From positions 238,647 through 302,646 of the forward strand of contig JANTQA010000062.1 in the NCBI GenBank assembly GCA_027625915.1: DNA of 64,000 bases, given 5' to 3'. Position 1 is the stretch's first letter. Every line of letters begins with the position of its first letter. Shown here in pieces: positions 22,577-35,009 of this stretch. This DNA is from Anaeramoeba flamelloides. Lineage: Eukaryota > Metamonada > Anaeramoebidae. The notes beneath the pieces were generated by a model that was not told where the DNA came from, made no database searches, and saw only the letters and a list, made by a program, of their open reading frames with translations. The position numbers and the translations under genes were made by a program.

Positions 22577-23816
22577 ATATAAATGACAATAAACAGTTAA
22601 AAATTTTTACTAATGTGAGAAATATAAGGAATTTTATGGTTTTCTTTTTCAGTAAAAAAAAGAAAAAAAAATAATTGATCTCACAAAAAAAATATTCTTT
22701 TTTGGGATAGTTAGGTGATCAGATTATTTTGAGACTTGTCATCTACAAAATTTGTAAGTAAAGAATAACACCAATAACATATTTTAAATTTTTTCCTTGT
22801 TTTTGAAGAGCACTAGTCCCTTCAATTTGATGTGAAAGATTAATTAATTGCAAAAAAATTCCTATTTTTTCAATAAAAATATTATAATGCTGTGATAATA
22901 ACATCTTAGAATCTGCATAGCCAGTACTTTGAATGAAAAGGTACGTTTACTATTTATAAAAGACTTGTAATTTTAATGATCAAAGAAACTGAAGATCAAT
23001 AAAAAGTAAATATACTATTGGTTTCTTCAAATTTCAATTCTAAAACATGAAATTATAAAAATGAATGATTAAAACGAATAATTTATCACTTAAAATCGAA
23101 TAAATTTTTAGATTTAAATTTTTGAGAAAGTTTTTTTTATAAAAAAAACATTTTGATTTCTAAATATTAAGAAAATTTCGAAAAAGTTTGATAATCAAAT
23201 TCAATTTAAAATTTACGATATAAACCATCATTCTTGCCTTCAAAGTTGAATTGAATCAAGGTAAAATTTCAAGCAAGGAATTTTATATTGTATAGTAACA
23301 AGAAATAAGAAAAATAATGAGTTTAATTTTACAAAATAGGCTTAATAAAACTATCCTGGGTATAATTGTTTTTCCTACTTTTTCTTTTTTTCATTTTTTT
23401 TTTTTTTTGATAACTAGATTAAATCCAAAATAATTTAAACAAATTACTCTCTCATATTGAAAAAATATCAAAAGTTTAACTAGTTTCATAGTATGTGGGA
23501 AAAAAATCAACAATCTTTAGGTCTTTAGCTTAATGGATTAAATGAAAAAAATGGAATTTTTTTCAAATCTTATTTTACCATTTTTTTCAGTAATGTTAAC
23601 CTAATCAAAATTTAGATTAATTAAGATATATTAGATCATCATATAATATTTTTTAGCTATGATCAGAAATGCTATAAACATATAATATGCCAATTCTTCT
23701 TAAACCAAATGGTTCGAATCATATTTATAATAATTTAAAATTTTTGACATTTTGGAATTTTTCACACATTGTGTTAACTTATCGGATTTTATGTTAGCCA
23801 TTATTGTATAAATTTT

Positions 23817-23860
<44 letters not shown>

Positions 23861-25018
23861 CTATTTCCAATAATTTATGGCTGATTTTTGAAGACATTCT
23901 TAATGAAATTTTAAACACTAACCACCGACAATTCACTTTTACAAGTTATTTTTCACGAAAAAAATAATTAAATATTATCATCTGTTCAGATTACTTTTAA
24001 CATATAAAAAATAATTGTCAATGTAAAAGAATGATTTAAAAGAGTTCTTTTTTAAATTTTATTATTTAATTTGTTTTTTCCAAATTTTTTTGTTATTAGT
24101 CAAAATATTTTTACTATATCCAAATTTGAAATTCTCCACAATAATATTTGAAAAATCGAATTTTATTATATAACCTCCTCTTCAAATCATTTTAAATTTT
24201 CTCATATTTTACTTCAATGATTTTTATCTCCAAAAAATAATTTATAAAAACCAAGAAACTACAAAAAGCATTCATTATTTTTACTCAAACTCAAAATATT
24301 GAGAAAATTTCTTTCCCTTTTTAGGATCTCGAAGTTTTTTCATTCAATAACCCCAAAAAGTGTAAAAATTTCAAATATTTTGAACTTTCCTTAAATTAAT
24401 AAACTGATAAATCATTTTAGAAGCTTATTGTATTGTCTTCCAATACCTTCTGAGCAGAAAAAAAAGAATAGTCCTTGGTTCACTCAAAAAGATCTCCTTA
24501 ATCCATCCTCAAAACTTAAACTTTTCAGTTTATTTCAAATTAAAATAGTCAATTTAGAAACCATTTGAAGATGAAATTGTTCACGAGTTTAGATTTTAGC
24601 CTTCTTCAACAAACAATAATGACTAAAATCCATTTCCTTAATATTTTGTTAGAAAATTCACACAATTACAAATTTAATTTGTGATAGACAATTAACTGTG
24701 ACTCAATCAGTTTCATTAAAAAACTCAGTTAAACCAACGACTTTTTTACAACAGTTGAAATTGAAATAAAACTTTTTTACAACAGTTGAAATAAATCAAA
24801 GGGATTGAAATAACAACGCTTTAAAGTTATATTCAAGAATAACCAAATACTAATAACCAAAAATATAGCCAAGGAATACTTGATATTTGTTTTCGAGATG
24901 TCTTAAAAAAAAAGATTATAAATATTGGATAAAATTTCAGAAAAAACAAAAGTAAATAATAGTGATTAGTAAGAACAAATTTATTTTTTTCATTTTCCCC
25001 CAAAACATTAAATAACTA
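22577..25018. other. AT-rich interval before the ankyrin-BTB gene
   Basis: No gene recognised. It contains a (TA)n microsatellite at about 23820-23850 and a short direct repeat, ACTTTTTTACAACAGTTGAAAT, at about 24740 and 24772 (20 or more bases, 30 bp apart). The promoter of the gene at 25019 must lie at its end. Confidence 0.4.
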
Positions 25019-27593
25019 ATGTCAAAAAATCCATTAGAACTAACCGAAAAACAAAAGACAACAAAAAGTAGAAAACAACAAAACCAAAAAAAGAAAAGCG
25101 AAGAGCAAAAAAAGAAATCAAAAAATGAATCCGCACCACGACTATTAAATTTGCTAACACGTAATAGATCTGTAACCCTAAACCAAGTCAAGACGTTGTT
25201 TAATTCCAAAATGCCACCAAATGTCAAACGCGAAACCAAGAGCGGAGAAAATGCACTTCATTTATGTATGAAGACCAAGGCTGATTTAAACATAATCAAA
25301 TATTTGGTGTACAAGGGCGTGCCTGTTGAAAGCAAGGACTCTCAGGGTCGTAATGTTCTTGTCATTGAATTATGGTCAAATGGGAGGTTGGATGTAATCA
25401 AATATTTGATTGAACAAGGCATTGATTTAAATGAAGTTGCCAAAAATGGGACAAGTGTATTAATGTACGCACTTGCCTTTACAAAATCTAACGAGATCCA
25501 TAAATTTTTAATTGACAAAGGTTGCGATTTAAATTTTTCAGATCCGCTTGGCTGGACACCACTTTCCTTTGCCTGTAGGTTTTGCCCTGGCAATGAATTG
25601 ATCTCATACATGATAAAAAAAGGTGCCTCGATCAAATCTGTTGATGGGAAAGGAAGAACGCCACTTCACACGCTTTGCATTTTCCATCCAGAAAGGATCG
25701 AATTAATTCCATTGCTCATGAAAACCGAGAAAGGGAAATTGTTAATCAATATGGGCGACATTGAAGGGATGACTCCTTTGCATTTGGTTTGCCAAATTTC
25801 CAAACACACCCAATGTATCCAAGCGCTAATCGATAATGGCGCTGAAATCAACAAAAACGATTTAAAAAACAACACACCTTTATTATACTCTTGTGAGCAG
25901 TCAATTGGCACCCAACCAATAGTCGTTGCACCACCAAATATCCAAACAACCAAATTATTACTTGCCAAGGGTGCTTTGGTGAATATCAAGAATGACTTTG
26001 AGATGAATGTGCTTCACTTTGCTTGTTTAAATAAATGTTCAATCGAGATCATTAATTTATTAATTGAAGCAGCTGAGAAACAAGAAAAAGAAAAAGAAAA
26101 TAAAAAAGAACAAGAACAAAAAAAAGAACAAGAAAAAGAACAAGAAAACGAAAAAGTAAAAGTAATCGAGATTGAAAATGAAAATGAAAATGAAAAAGAA
26201 AATGAAAAAGAAAAACAAGAAGAAGAAAAAAAAAAACAAGAATTGCAAGAAGAAAAAGGAATTGCAAAAGTTATTAATTCAAAAGATAAAAACGGTGCAA
26301 GTGTTTTAGCATGCGAAGTCAAATACCAGGCCAGATACAAAGTCATTGAAAAATTAATAGCTTGTGGGGCAAATATAAATAGCACTGATACACTTGGGTG
26401 TTCGATTTTTCATTATTTAGTAAGCACACAGCCCGAATTAAAGATATTAGAATTGTTCCATCAAAAAGGAGCAGATTTCAAAATATTAAATAAATACAAA
26501 TCATCGATTCTTCATTTTGCAATAAGATATAAAGCAAGCGTTGAGGTAATTCAATACTTAATTGATCATGGCTCACCACTTGGGATCAGAAATGTAAATG
26601 GGATTGATGTGATTCAGCTTGCGTCCAAAGAAAACAATCAGCAGTTTATCGATCTATTACGTGTCGCCAATAGTATCTGCGTAGACTTATTATCCATTTT
26701 TAGATACTCCTTATTAACAGATTTCACCTTGAATATAGGTGAAAAAAAAGTTAAGTCACCTGTACACACCATTTGGGTTGAATTGCGAACAGGTAAAAAA
26801 AATGCAAGAAATCCAAAAGGTCTTGGAAAATTGCCAATTGGAACCTGCAATCGTATTTTTAAATTGGGTTTATTCGGGATTTTTAGAAGGAATCGGAAAT
26901 ACAAAAAAAGACCAAGTTATGGAAATATTTGAAAAATTGGAAATTACTAAGATCGAAGAAAAAAGTTATCGCTTTGGGATTTTGAATGACTTAAAAAGAC
27001 TTTGGAAAGACGAAGATTCCAAAGATTTTACATTAATTTGTGGAAACACTAAAATCAAAATTCATAAATTTATTTTATTAATTAGAAGCCAATTGTTTTG
27101 CGGGATGTTCTTAAGTGTAAACAGTGTTTCAAATTCTGTAAAGGAACACACGGGAAAGCCCATTGAAACATTGAAAATATTTTTTGATTTCTTTTATACA
27201 GACACAATTGAGGCAGAGAAAATTAAAGATCAAAAAATTTGGAACCAATTAAATGAATTACAACTAGTTTATAGATTGTCTGAAAATTCTTCATTATTTT
27301 GGTATCTGAGAGAAAATGACCGAAAAAAGACAAACTTTAAAGAAAAATCTGAATTTACTGATGGTGAAGTTCCTTTGCAAATTTCACAAAACGAGTTTAA
27401 ACAATTTAACTTATCAAAAAAAATCTCTCAAAAAATCAATTCAAAAAAAAATTTAAACTCTAAAGGAAAAGGAAAAGGAAGAGGAAGAGGAAGAGGAAGA
27501 GGGAAAGGAAAGGGAAAGGGAAAGGGAAAAGGAAAAAGCGGAGGAAGAGGTAAATCTAAAGGCAGAGGAAAAAAGAAAACAAAAAAAAAATAA
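25019..27593 (+). CDS. Ankyrin-repeat protein with two BTB-like domains and a basic Gly-Lys/Arg tail (frame break at A8)
   Basis: Frame 1 (from ATG 25019) has a Lys-rich N-terminus (1-40), ankyrin repeats at about 75-350 and 420-545, and a Glu/Lys-rich charged insert at about 352-415. It then enters a BTB-like stretch, LLTDFTLNIGEKKVKSPVHT, near 565-585. Within the A8 run at 26795-26802 the frame is lost, and the next frame continues the same fold with FLNWVYSGFL. It then gives a second BTB core, DFTLICGNTKIKIHKFILLI (about 27030-27090), and ends in a (KG)n/(RG)n tail to 27593. Removing one A rejoins the two; a 16-nt intron is a less likely alternative. BTB domains dimerise and often dock on cullin-3 ubiquitin ligases, and ankyrin repeats would pick partners; this role is inferred. 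The family is typical of expanded ankyrin-BTB sets in anaerobic protists. Confidence 0.82.
27465..27590 (+). repeat. Purine-only simple repeat encoding the Gly-Lys/Arg tail
   Basis: Tandem GGAAAA, GGAAGA and GGGAAA hexamers encode alternating Gly with Lys or Arg. An all-purine strand of this kind can expand by slippage. The peptide would be a strongly basic, RNA- or DNA-binding-like tail. Confidence 0.85.
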
Positions 27594-28184
27594 TTAATAT
27601 TTTTTTTAATAAGAATTTAGATTTATATGATAAATAATTATAAAACCAAATAATATTTTAGTTTCCTTTTTTTTTTTTTATTTTTATTTATAAATCCTAT
27701 CAATCATTAATTATTATTATTATTCTAAATTCAAATTCTTTTTTTTTAGATTAAATACATTTTTTTTTAATATTTTTTATTTTATTTTTTTTTATTTCAA
27801 CTTTGAAATCATTCACAAATTTTTAAAAAAATAATTATTATAGTTTAAATAAAAACTAAATAGAATATTTAATAAAAATATTTTATTATCTTTCGAATGT
27901 TTTTTTATTTTTATTTATAAACAAGTACTATCTAAATACGAGTCTCTGTTACTATTAGAATTCTGACTGCTAATCGATAAAAAGCATTTAATTGATTTTT
28001 TGAGGGAGGGAATTGAAAAAAAGAAATCAAATCAATCTGGTTTAAATTGAAATCATTTTTGTAAAAGTGAGGAGTTAGGTTTTACCAATTTTGAGTATTA
28101 TAGTTGAATCGAAATTGAATCATTAAAATCATTTCCTCATCAAAAACAATTGATTTTTTATATAGGTAGGCTGAAAATATCCTA
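27594..28184. other. 3' flank of the ankyrin-BTB gene
   Basis: Very AT-rich sequence with T and A runs. No gene, RNA or repeat family recognised. Confidence 0.4.
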
Positions 28185-28660
28185 GTATACAGTAAACCCA
28201 ATTCCAAAAAATTTGGTACCATTAAAACATTTAAATGAAGAACAATAGTACACTTTCTAGTTTTAATTTAGTAAATAATTTTGATTTGATTTACTATTTT
28301 TATCATTTTTGTCTTTTTTTTTTTTGTTTGATTTATATAATCGTTTTCTTTAGATTGTGAAAGTTTTTCACGATGGTTGATAGAAGTTTCGTTTTGATTT
28401 TATAAAATTGAAAAATTACATACAATTAGTTGATAATATCTAATCAATTGATCGATCGACCATTCTCAATTAGATTTCAACAAATTTACTCATATAATTT
28501 TTTTTTCTTGTTTCATTTCATCATTTTGGAAATATAACTTTTTGTTTTATTTTTTTACATTTATATCAAAAGGATTACATTTTATAAATTCTTATCTTAA
28601 AATTAAATACAATATTTATTCAATTTATTCTATTTATAGTTGTTTCGGAATTTAAAATTT
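28185..28660 (+). mobile_element. Tc1/mariner-like element, family F copy 2 (diverged)
   Basis: The left end, ATACAGTAAACCCAATTCCA, is followed by AAAAAATTTGG. The body matches the reverse complement of 38453-38995, including GTTGATAGAAG, AATTACATACAATTAG and CAACAAATTTAC blocks. The right end is eroded. Confidence 0.5.
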
Positions 28661-29270
28661 GAGAAAAAATCACACAAGTCATTTAAAAAAAAATTTGAAA
28701 TCTATTTTCCGTGTAAAAAAATATTCTTGAAAAGTTGAAATTTTCTACTTTTATTTCACAATTCATCAAGAAATCTCAAATTGAAATCACCCTAACTGTT
28801 TTATAACATATTGATGAACTCTTAAAGTATATTTCACAAGAATAGGAAAAAACAGAGCAAAAGAAAATAAAAACAGAATCATTTTTTTGTCCTTGAATTA
28901 TCTTTTAAAAATCAAAAAAAGTCAATTTTATTATTGATTAGAATTAAAATTTTAACTTTAGAAAACTGAAAATATTGAATTTTAGTTTCATTTGATATTT
29001 TGAATTAAACTTGTATTCAAATAATCAATTGAATTTTTTGTCTTGGGTTTTGTTTTAAAATATCAGAAAAAATTTATTAAAAAAATTTAAAAATGATAAC
29101 TTGGTAAGACAGTTTACGATTAATTGCAATTTTGGTAGTTTTTTTAGGAATAGTAATACCGATTTAAAAGACAAGAAAATGATATAATATTGGGTTTAGT
29201 CAGATATTATATCTAAAGTGATCTCTCTGTTGATAAAAAATCGCCCTCCAACATATTGATAAATTTCAAT
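28661..29270. other. Non-coding interval
   Basis: AT-rich, with no recognisable gene or repeat family. Confidence 0.35.
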
Positions 29271-30040
29271 TTAAGGGATTAGCTTCTACCTAGGAGAATC
29301 CTAGGATCAAAGTATGTTGTTATTGGTCATAACCACATTAGTGTTACATGGTTCAAATGCCTCTAAAAAATCGATTAGTTTAGTGGTAATATTTGTTGAT
29401 CTCATCAATTAAAAATGATCTATGTATTAGTAAAAAACCCCCAGCAAATTCAGAATAAAATCTGTATTTCGCCATAAATTTAAAGATTGAATTATCAATA
29501 TTCAGTCTTCAAAGTCATAAAATAATTATCTTAAATTTATGGCGAAATGTAGATTAGTTACTAAAAAAATCTTTTTTTATAAAAAAATTAAATAATTAAA
29601 CCAATAAAGTTTTTTGTCAAATTATTTCTCAAATCATGCAAATATATTGATAATACAAGAATATTTATCAAAAGCAAACAAAACTAATAAGTCTTTGTGC
29701 TTTTATGTCGATGATTATTGAGTTATATCTTTGAAATTAAAAAATTAAAAAAATAGATACTTTTGGAAGTTCCTAAATCTAAATTATTAAATACCAGAAT
29801 ACAGTATTTTGGGTTTCTATTTTTAGATTAGGAAAAGGAAAAAAAAAAATAATTTCAAAATGAAACTTTTTTAATTGTGATCACTCGTAAAAAATGTAAT
29901 AATTTATTGTGGAATAAGATTTATAATAGAATTTTTTAGAGTTACAGAAACTATTTGGGCCATGGTTCACTAATATCATTTACACCCAATTACAACATAC
30001 TTTGATTCTGGGAAAATCTCTGGTAACTCTAATCCCTTAA
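29271..30040 (-). mobile_element. TTAA-flanked element, family B copy 2 (770 bp)
   Basis: Begins TTAAGGGATTA and ends TAATCCCTTAA, so both target sites and the first 11 bases of the ends are intact. It is the reverse complement of 4460-5225 in layout, with the same internal hairpin (TATTTCGCCATAAATTT at about 29466 and its complement at about 29533). Non-autonomous. Confidence 0.75.
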
Positions 30041-30604
30041 GTTTGTAAAATATTACCTGATTTTCCTTTTTCGAATTATTATGCTCAAGCTTTGAATAAA
30101 GCATTTTATGAAGTTAAGTGATAAGAAACTCTCTAAAATTAGTTGCCCTTCAAAACATTCTTTGTACTGGATCGTTTGAGAAGAAACAGTTCTAAGATTT
30201 ATAAAAATTGAAATTGAACTAAAAATTTTTTGAAATTTATGAGAATTTATCAGTATTTAAAAAGTACGAAGTATTTATTTTTAGATCAAAGACTAGATCT
30301 CAATTGAAAAATTACTGATGTACTTTTTTGTTTCTAGTTTATCGATTTAAATCATATAAAAAGTTAAAACATATTATCAAGAATTTATTTTTTACAATTT
30401 CCGCCTGAATTTTTTGGATCAGTTGATAAATTTTAAATAATTAAAAAAAATAGCCTCAATAAATTATCTCTCGTTCCAAAATCACACTACAATTAATCTA
30501 CAATCCTCTTTTTAATTTTTCTTCAAATATTTTTTTTTTTGTTTTTTCCTTATCAGGCGATCTTTGTTGATTGAAAAATTATTTTGTGAATACTATTAAG
30601 TATA
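30041..30604. other. Upstream region of the PIAS-like gene
   Basis: No gene recognised. The last 100 bp is T-rich. Specific promoter motifs are not identifiable. Confidence 0.35.
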
Positions 30605-32341
30605 ATGACAAACTCTTCTTTCAATTTTAACCCAACAGGATATCCTACATTTCTAGAAGTTGGTTCCCCGAATACTGGTGATCAACTCATGGGAATTGAT
30701 CTTGGAGAAGTTGTGGTTGGTGATGGGAATGATGATCTTGAAGAAGAACAAAAGTTTGAAAGCTATGAAGAAGAAGAAGAAGAAGAAAGAATTGTTTTTT
30801 CTCAAGAACGGTTTTCATCTAATCAATTAACCAGCTATCCCAAAAACAACAATCACCACATTTTTGGGATTGATCAAAATGAAGTTACTGAAGAAGATCA
30901 AAGTGAAGAAGAAGAAGAGGAGGAGGAGCCGGGAAAAGGGGAAAGGGAAGAGGATATCTCTAAAAAACAGCTTGATCAACAAATTGGGTCTTTAACTGAT
31001 CAAACAATTAAAAAATCTTATCAATACCTCCAAGAATTTTATAGGAATAATAAAAAACTGTCTGATGATGTAATCTCTGTTCTCTTATTTGGTGACGGCA
31101 CTTTTTCGAAAGCAAACGCACCACCATTTCTTGGCCCTGTTGTCTTAGATTTACACACACCTGTAAGGTTTCGTTTCACAAAGAAAAAAATTGAACGAGA
31201 AAAACTGCGTTCACAAAGGCTTGGTTTGGATCCCTATCTTGTGGTTTTGAATTTAAAAGTAGGCAAACAAAGGGGAATTGAGAGACATTCTTCGACAAAT
31301 ATTATGATGTGCTTACAGAATCCAAAACTCAATCCAAAGGAGCCTGTAATTTCTTTAAAAATTAATCAAAGGGTGGTGAAGTGTCCTTTCTCTTTGCCAA
31401 TCAAATTAGATTTAGATTGGTTTGATCAAACAAGAAATGAATTTTGTGTTAAAACAAAAAAACGGGGTATAATTGCAGTTATTGCCTTGCAATACCTTGA
31501 AACCAAAAGTACTGTTACAAACCTTTCCATTAATGACGTTATCAGCTCGATTGTCGAACGATCAACTTGTAAACCGAATGAAAGCCTATTAAGAATGAAA
31601 AAAATAATGAGTATGGGAAGCAAATTAAATCACAAAACAAAATTCATTACAAAACCATCAATTACAACAAATATTATATCACAGTCAACTGAACCAACTT
31701 TAATAACAACAAAAAAAAATAACAGACCCAAGATCGATCGTTATCCAATACAGAATTTTAGTATTAATATCAACAATATTTACCATAACCATAATCAAGA
31801 GAAACCAATTCAAAAATTGAATAACGATCTTCAACAAATGTCCATTTCCATTTCTTTAATTTGCCCATTAGGACGAAAAAGAATAACAATTCCTTCAAAA
31901 GGTATCAATTGCGGGCATATACAATGCTTTGATCTGGAATGCTTTCTAAGATTTGCAATTGAAAATCAAAATTTTAATTGTCCTTTCTGCGAAAAGGTTT
32001 TAAAAGTTGAAGATCTAATCATTGACGGTTTACTTCAAAACATTATTTTAAAAACAAAAAAACAACGGCCAAAGGAAATCATTTTATTCCCCAATGGGGA
32101 ATGGCAAACCAAAAGAAATCAATTAAAAAAATATGAAAAAAATAACAATTCAAAGATTATCAATATTGAAGACAAAAAAGAGAATAATATGGTTAGCAAC
32201 CAACTACATCACAGACAACCCAGTAGTCAAACAATGAGAAGAAAAAGAAAGTATTTAATCAAAAAACATATTAAATCAAAGAAAAGAAAAATGAAACACA
32301 CAAAAAAACGAAGAAGAAAAAAAAATAAAAAGCAATTTTAG
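30605..32341 (+). CDS. PIAS/Siz-type SUMO E3 ligase (SP-RING protein, 578 aa)
   Basis: A single-exon frame. Residues 40-120 are acidic, Glu-rich and probably disordered. About 150-300 (LLFGDGTFS, PFLGPVVLDLHTPVRF, PFSLPIKLDLDWFD) occupies the place of a PINIT domain. The SP-RING is clear at 418-475: CPLGRKRITIPSKGINCGHI with C420, C436, H438, C441 and then CPFC at 459-462, followed by LIIDGLLQNII, a PIAS/Siz hallmark. A SUMO-interacting motif candidate, IINIED, lies at 518-523. The C-terminus (about 540-578) is a dense Lys/Arg stretch, probably a nuclear signal. In the family this protein stimulates transfer of SUMO from Ubc9 to nuclear targets. No N-terminal SAP domain is recognisable, which differs from animal PIAS and plant SIZ1. 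The first Met is used; no better start is seen. Confidence 0.87.
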   Translation: MTNSSFNFNPTGYPTFLEVGSPNTGDQLMGIDLGEVVVGDGNDDLEEEQKFESYEEEEEEERIVFSQERFSSNQLTSYPKNNNHHIFGIDQNEVTEEDQSEEEEEEEEPGKGEREEDISKKQLDQQIGSLTDQTIKKSYQYLQEFYRNNKKLSDDVISVLLFGDGTFSKANAPPFLGPVVLDLHTPVRFRFTKKKIEREKLRSQRLGLDPYLVVLNLKVGKQRGIERHSSTNIMMCLQNPKLNPKEPVISLKINQRVVKCPFSLPIKLDLDWFDQTRNEFCVKTKKRGIIAVIALQYLETKSTVTNLSINDVISSIVERSTCKPNESLLRMKKIMSMGSKLNHKTKFITKPSITTNIISQSTEPTLITTKKNNRPKIDRYPIQNFSININNIYHNHNQEKPIQKLNNDLQQMSISISLICPLGRKRITIPSKGINCGHIQCFDLECFLRFAIENQNFNCPFCEKVLKVEDLIIDGLLQNIILKTKKQRPKEIILFPNGEWQTKRNQLKKYEKNNNSKIINIEDKKENNMVSNQLHHRQPSSQTMRRKRKYLIKKHIKSKKRKMKHTKKRRRKKNKKQF

Positions 32342-32882
32342 AATAGAAAATAATACTAAATATAATATCTATTTTAAAATAAATCCATTTTAGTAAACGT
32401 GGTAAATCAAAGTTTAAGAAACACTATTTTTTTTTGTCATTTCATTTATTCATTTATAGAGGGAACAGAGTAAATGGAATCAAGAATATTGGAAAAGGAG
32501 AAGATAAGTGATAAGAATAAATAACAAAATAATTAATAAAAATAATTTTCAATATGGTATTAAAATTATAGGTTTTTTTGCTTTAATTATATTTTCTTGA
32601 AGTATTTGTATATTGATATCAGAAGGCTAAAAGTATTATAGAGTTACTTGGGCTTCCAAAATTTAAAAAATTGGTGATAATTTTAGATTTTACCCTATTC
32701 GATGAAAATTTCGATAACAAATAAACAGATTCAAATTTAAAAAAATCTTTAACTAGGCCAAAGTCTTTATATAACAAAAGAATTTACCCCAAATAACATG
32801 AAAAATGATAGAAAGTGATGGATTTCTTTATTTAAATAAAATAATCTTGTTGTATTTTTTACACCATATATTCGTTTTTTAA
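32342..32882. other. 3' flank of the PIAS-like gene
   Basis: AT-rich sequence; no gene or known repeat family seen. Confidence 0.35.
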
Positions 32883-34055
32883 TTAAAGTATCATGTAATT
32901 GAAGGTAAATCACATCAAGTGTCAGATAGCTCAAATGGACCTAAAAATATATATTATAAATATTATTGTACAATAAATTATACCATTTTGTTACAAATGG
33001 TAACAAATTAAACATTGTTATTTTTGTAATTTTGTTTTTTCCAAGTAAAATCTCAAAAAAGAAACCAAAATAATATTATTACAGTATTTTAAAAAATAAG
33101 ATTTAGAACTTCCAAATGTAAGTATATTTTTTTTGGAAAATTTTTAATTTCAAGATTTACTCAATAATTATCAGCAGTAAATATCACGAAGACTATATAA
33201 TATAACCGTTTCCTTTTTAGTAAAACTAGTTGTAACATCAATATATTCCCAATTTGTGAAAAGAATTTGTCAAAAGAATATCTGAATTACTGTTGTCAAA
33301 ATAATGTGTACAGTCAAGTTTAATCCGTGTTTCATAATAAAAAGTGTGTTTTTTTTTATTCTAGAATGCCTATACATTAACTGATCAAAGGAACACACAA
33401 TAAACATTCAGTAAATATGGTATTAATTTCTAAAATTTCTATTACCAAGAAAATTGTATTAAAAAAGATCAAATTGGATAATGATTCTCAAAAAATTAGA
33501 GTAAATTTATTAAGAAAATTTTTATCGTCAAAAATCAACAAAAAAATATATAAAAAATTGACAAATTGAAAAAAATTTTCAACAAATTTTATTCCTTTTT
33601 AAAAATTTACTAAAAATATCAAGGGGTTTACTTTCAAAATTGATTTGAATTTAGGTATAATATTAAGCAGAGAATTTGATTTTACATTGAAACAAGAAAA
33701 AAAAAGCATAAGTATATTTTGTAACATTAATTATAATCATTGTATATACCTTTTTTGATCACTGTAATAATAATATTTTAAACAAATTTAATAAAGATAT
33801 TTTACAACTTTAAAGTCATCACGTTGATGACTTAATATTTAATTTTATCTTAAAACAGATAATTATTTCTAGAATTTATGGGTTTTTTACTCACACAAAA
33901 TATTATTTTTAATTGAAGAGATCAATTAATATTACTACTTGAATAATCGATTTTTAGGTTCATTTGGGTCATGCCAACTAATTTTATTTAATTTAATAGC
34001 AACTTACTTAATTGTTAGCTTATCTGAAGTAGAATCTTGTAATTTAACCCATTAA
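32883..34055 (+). mobile_element. TTAA-flanked element, family B copy 3, interrupted by another repeat
   Basis: Both flanks match family B: the left part (about 33100-33296) contains TTTAGAACTTCCAAATGTAAG and TTACTCAATAATTATCA, and the right part (about 33745-34055) contains GGGTTTTTTACT and a worn ATTTACACCC region. TTAA occurs at 32883 and 34052. The middle is the family C insert. It is more diverged than copies 1 and 2, so probably older. Confidence 0.6.
33297..33744 (+). mobile_element. Repeat family C, copy 2, nested in family B copy 3
   Basis: Matches 15545-16070 reverse-complemented: GTGTTTCATAATAAAAAGTG near 33330, GCCTATACATTAACTGATC near 33368 and AAAAGATCAAATTGGA near 33464. Its position splits family B copy 3, so it is the younger insertion. 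Confidence 0.6.
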
Positions 34056-35009
34056 TAAGAATAAAAACAACAATTGTGTATTTTTTGAAAATTAATTAAA
34101 AATATAAAAAGTAAAATATTTTCTTAAAATCAAAAAAAGAGGAGAAAAAATCAACTTTGGGTTTCTTTTTTAGATTAACTATAATTTTGAATTTATTATG
34201 AATATATTTGAACAAAGTCACTTTTGATTTTTTTTATTTGGAAGAATGGTTATAAAATAAAAGATGCAGAAGAGTAGCCTAACTAATACTGAGATACTAA
34301 AACACCGAAGATGGAAGCAATTTTAAATTAAAAAAAGATATAGCAAAGAAAAAAATATGAAGGGTTTAAAAAAAAGGTTAAAAAGTAAAAAGAAAATACT
34401 ACAATAAAATAAAGGTCTCAATAAAGTGAACACCCATAATCAATAATCAATTTATTGGAACTTATTTTTCAAAAAGTATTGTGATTGTGCCTTCTTGACG
34501 TTCTTAAGTAAAGAATATTTTGATTATATAGATATATATATATACATATATCGATTTTTATATTACTCTTCAAAACAAAAAAATTTCTCTTTGCTATTTA
34601 CTTTTTTTTTTTTATTTATTTTCTATTAGTTTTTGCCTTTGTTTTTCAACTTCCAATAATTTCGTTGTTTCTTACCCATAAATAATTATAAAATTTATTA
34701 TTTCCAGCTTCATTCTTTTTAAATGAAATTGAAGTAAAAGGGCATCCTGAGAGTGATTTCCAGTTTTTGAATTATAATGATAATAAAATTTGTTATTTTT
34801 TTTTTTTTAGAGTTTAAAATTTTTTTAAATATTGATATTATCAGTTTTTAGATTTTTGATTTTTTTTTTTTTTATCTTTAACAGTATTTTATAAATACAC
34901 AATTTTGTAGTCAGAAAGAGCCAGTTGAAACCAGTGAATTACAATGTCTTTAAAAGGGTTTAAATTAAATCTTGAAGAAAAAATTATTTTTGACAATTTC
35001 AAAATTGAA
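34056..35009. other. Non-coding interval
   Basis: AT-rich with poly-T runs and a short TA-rich palindrome near 34530-34555. No gene recognised. Confidence 0.35.

Noticed and set aside
23700-23730. GGTTCGAATC, a tRNA T-loop-like motif
   Set aside because: The flanks do not form a T-stem, and no anticodon arm, D arm or acceptor stem can be paired around it.
26014-26385. Minus-strand Ser/Phe-rich frames opposite the Glu/Lys insert
   Set aside because: These are complements of GAA/AAA codon runs in the ankyrin-BTB gene. The same explanation covers 48072-48320 opposite the Lys-Glu run.
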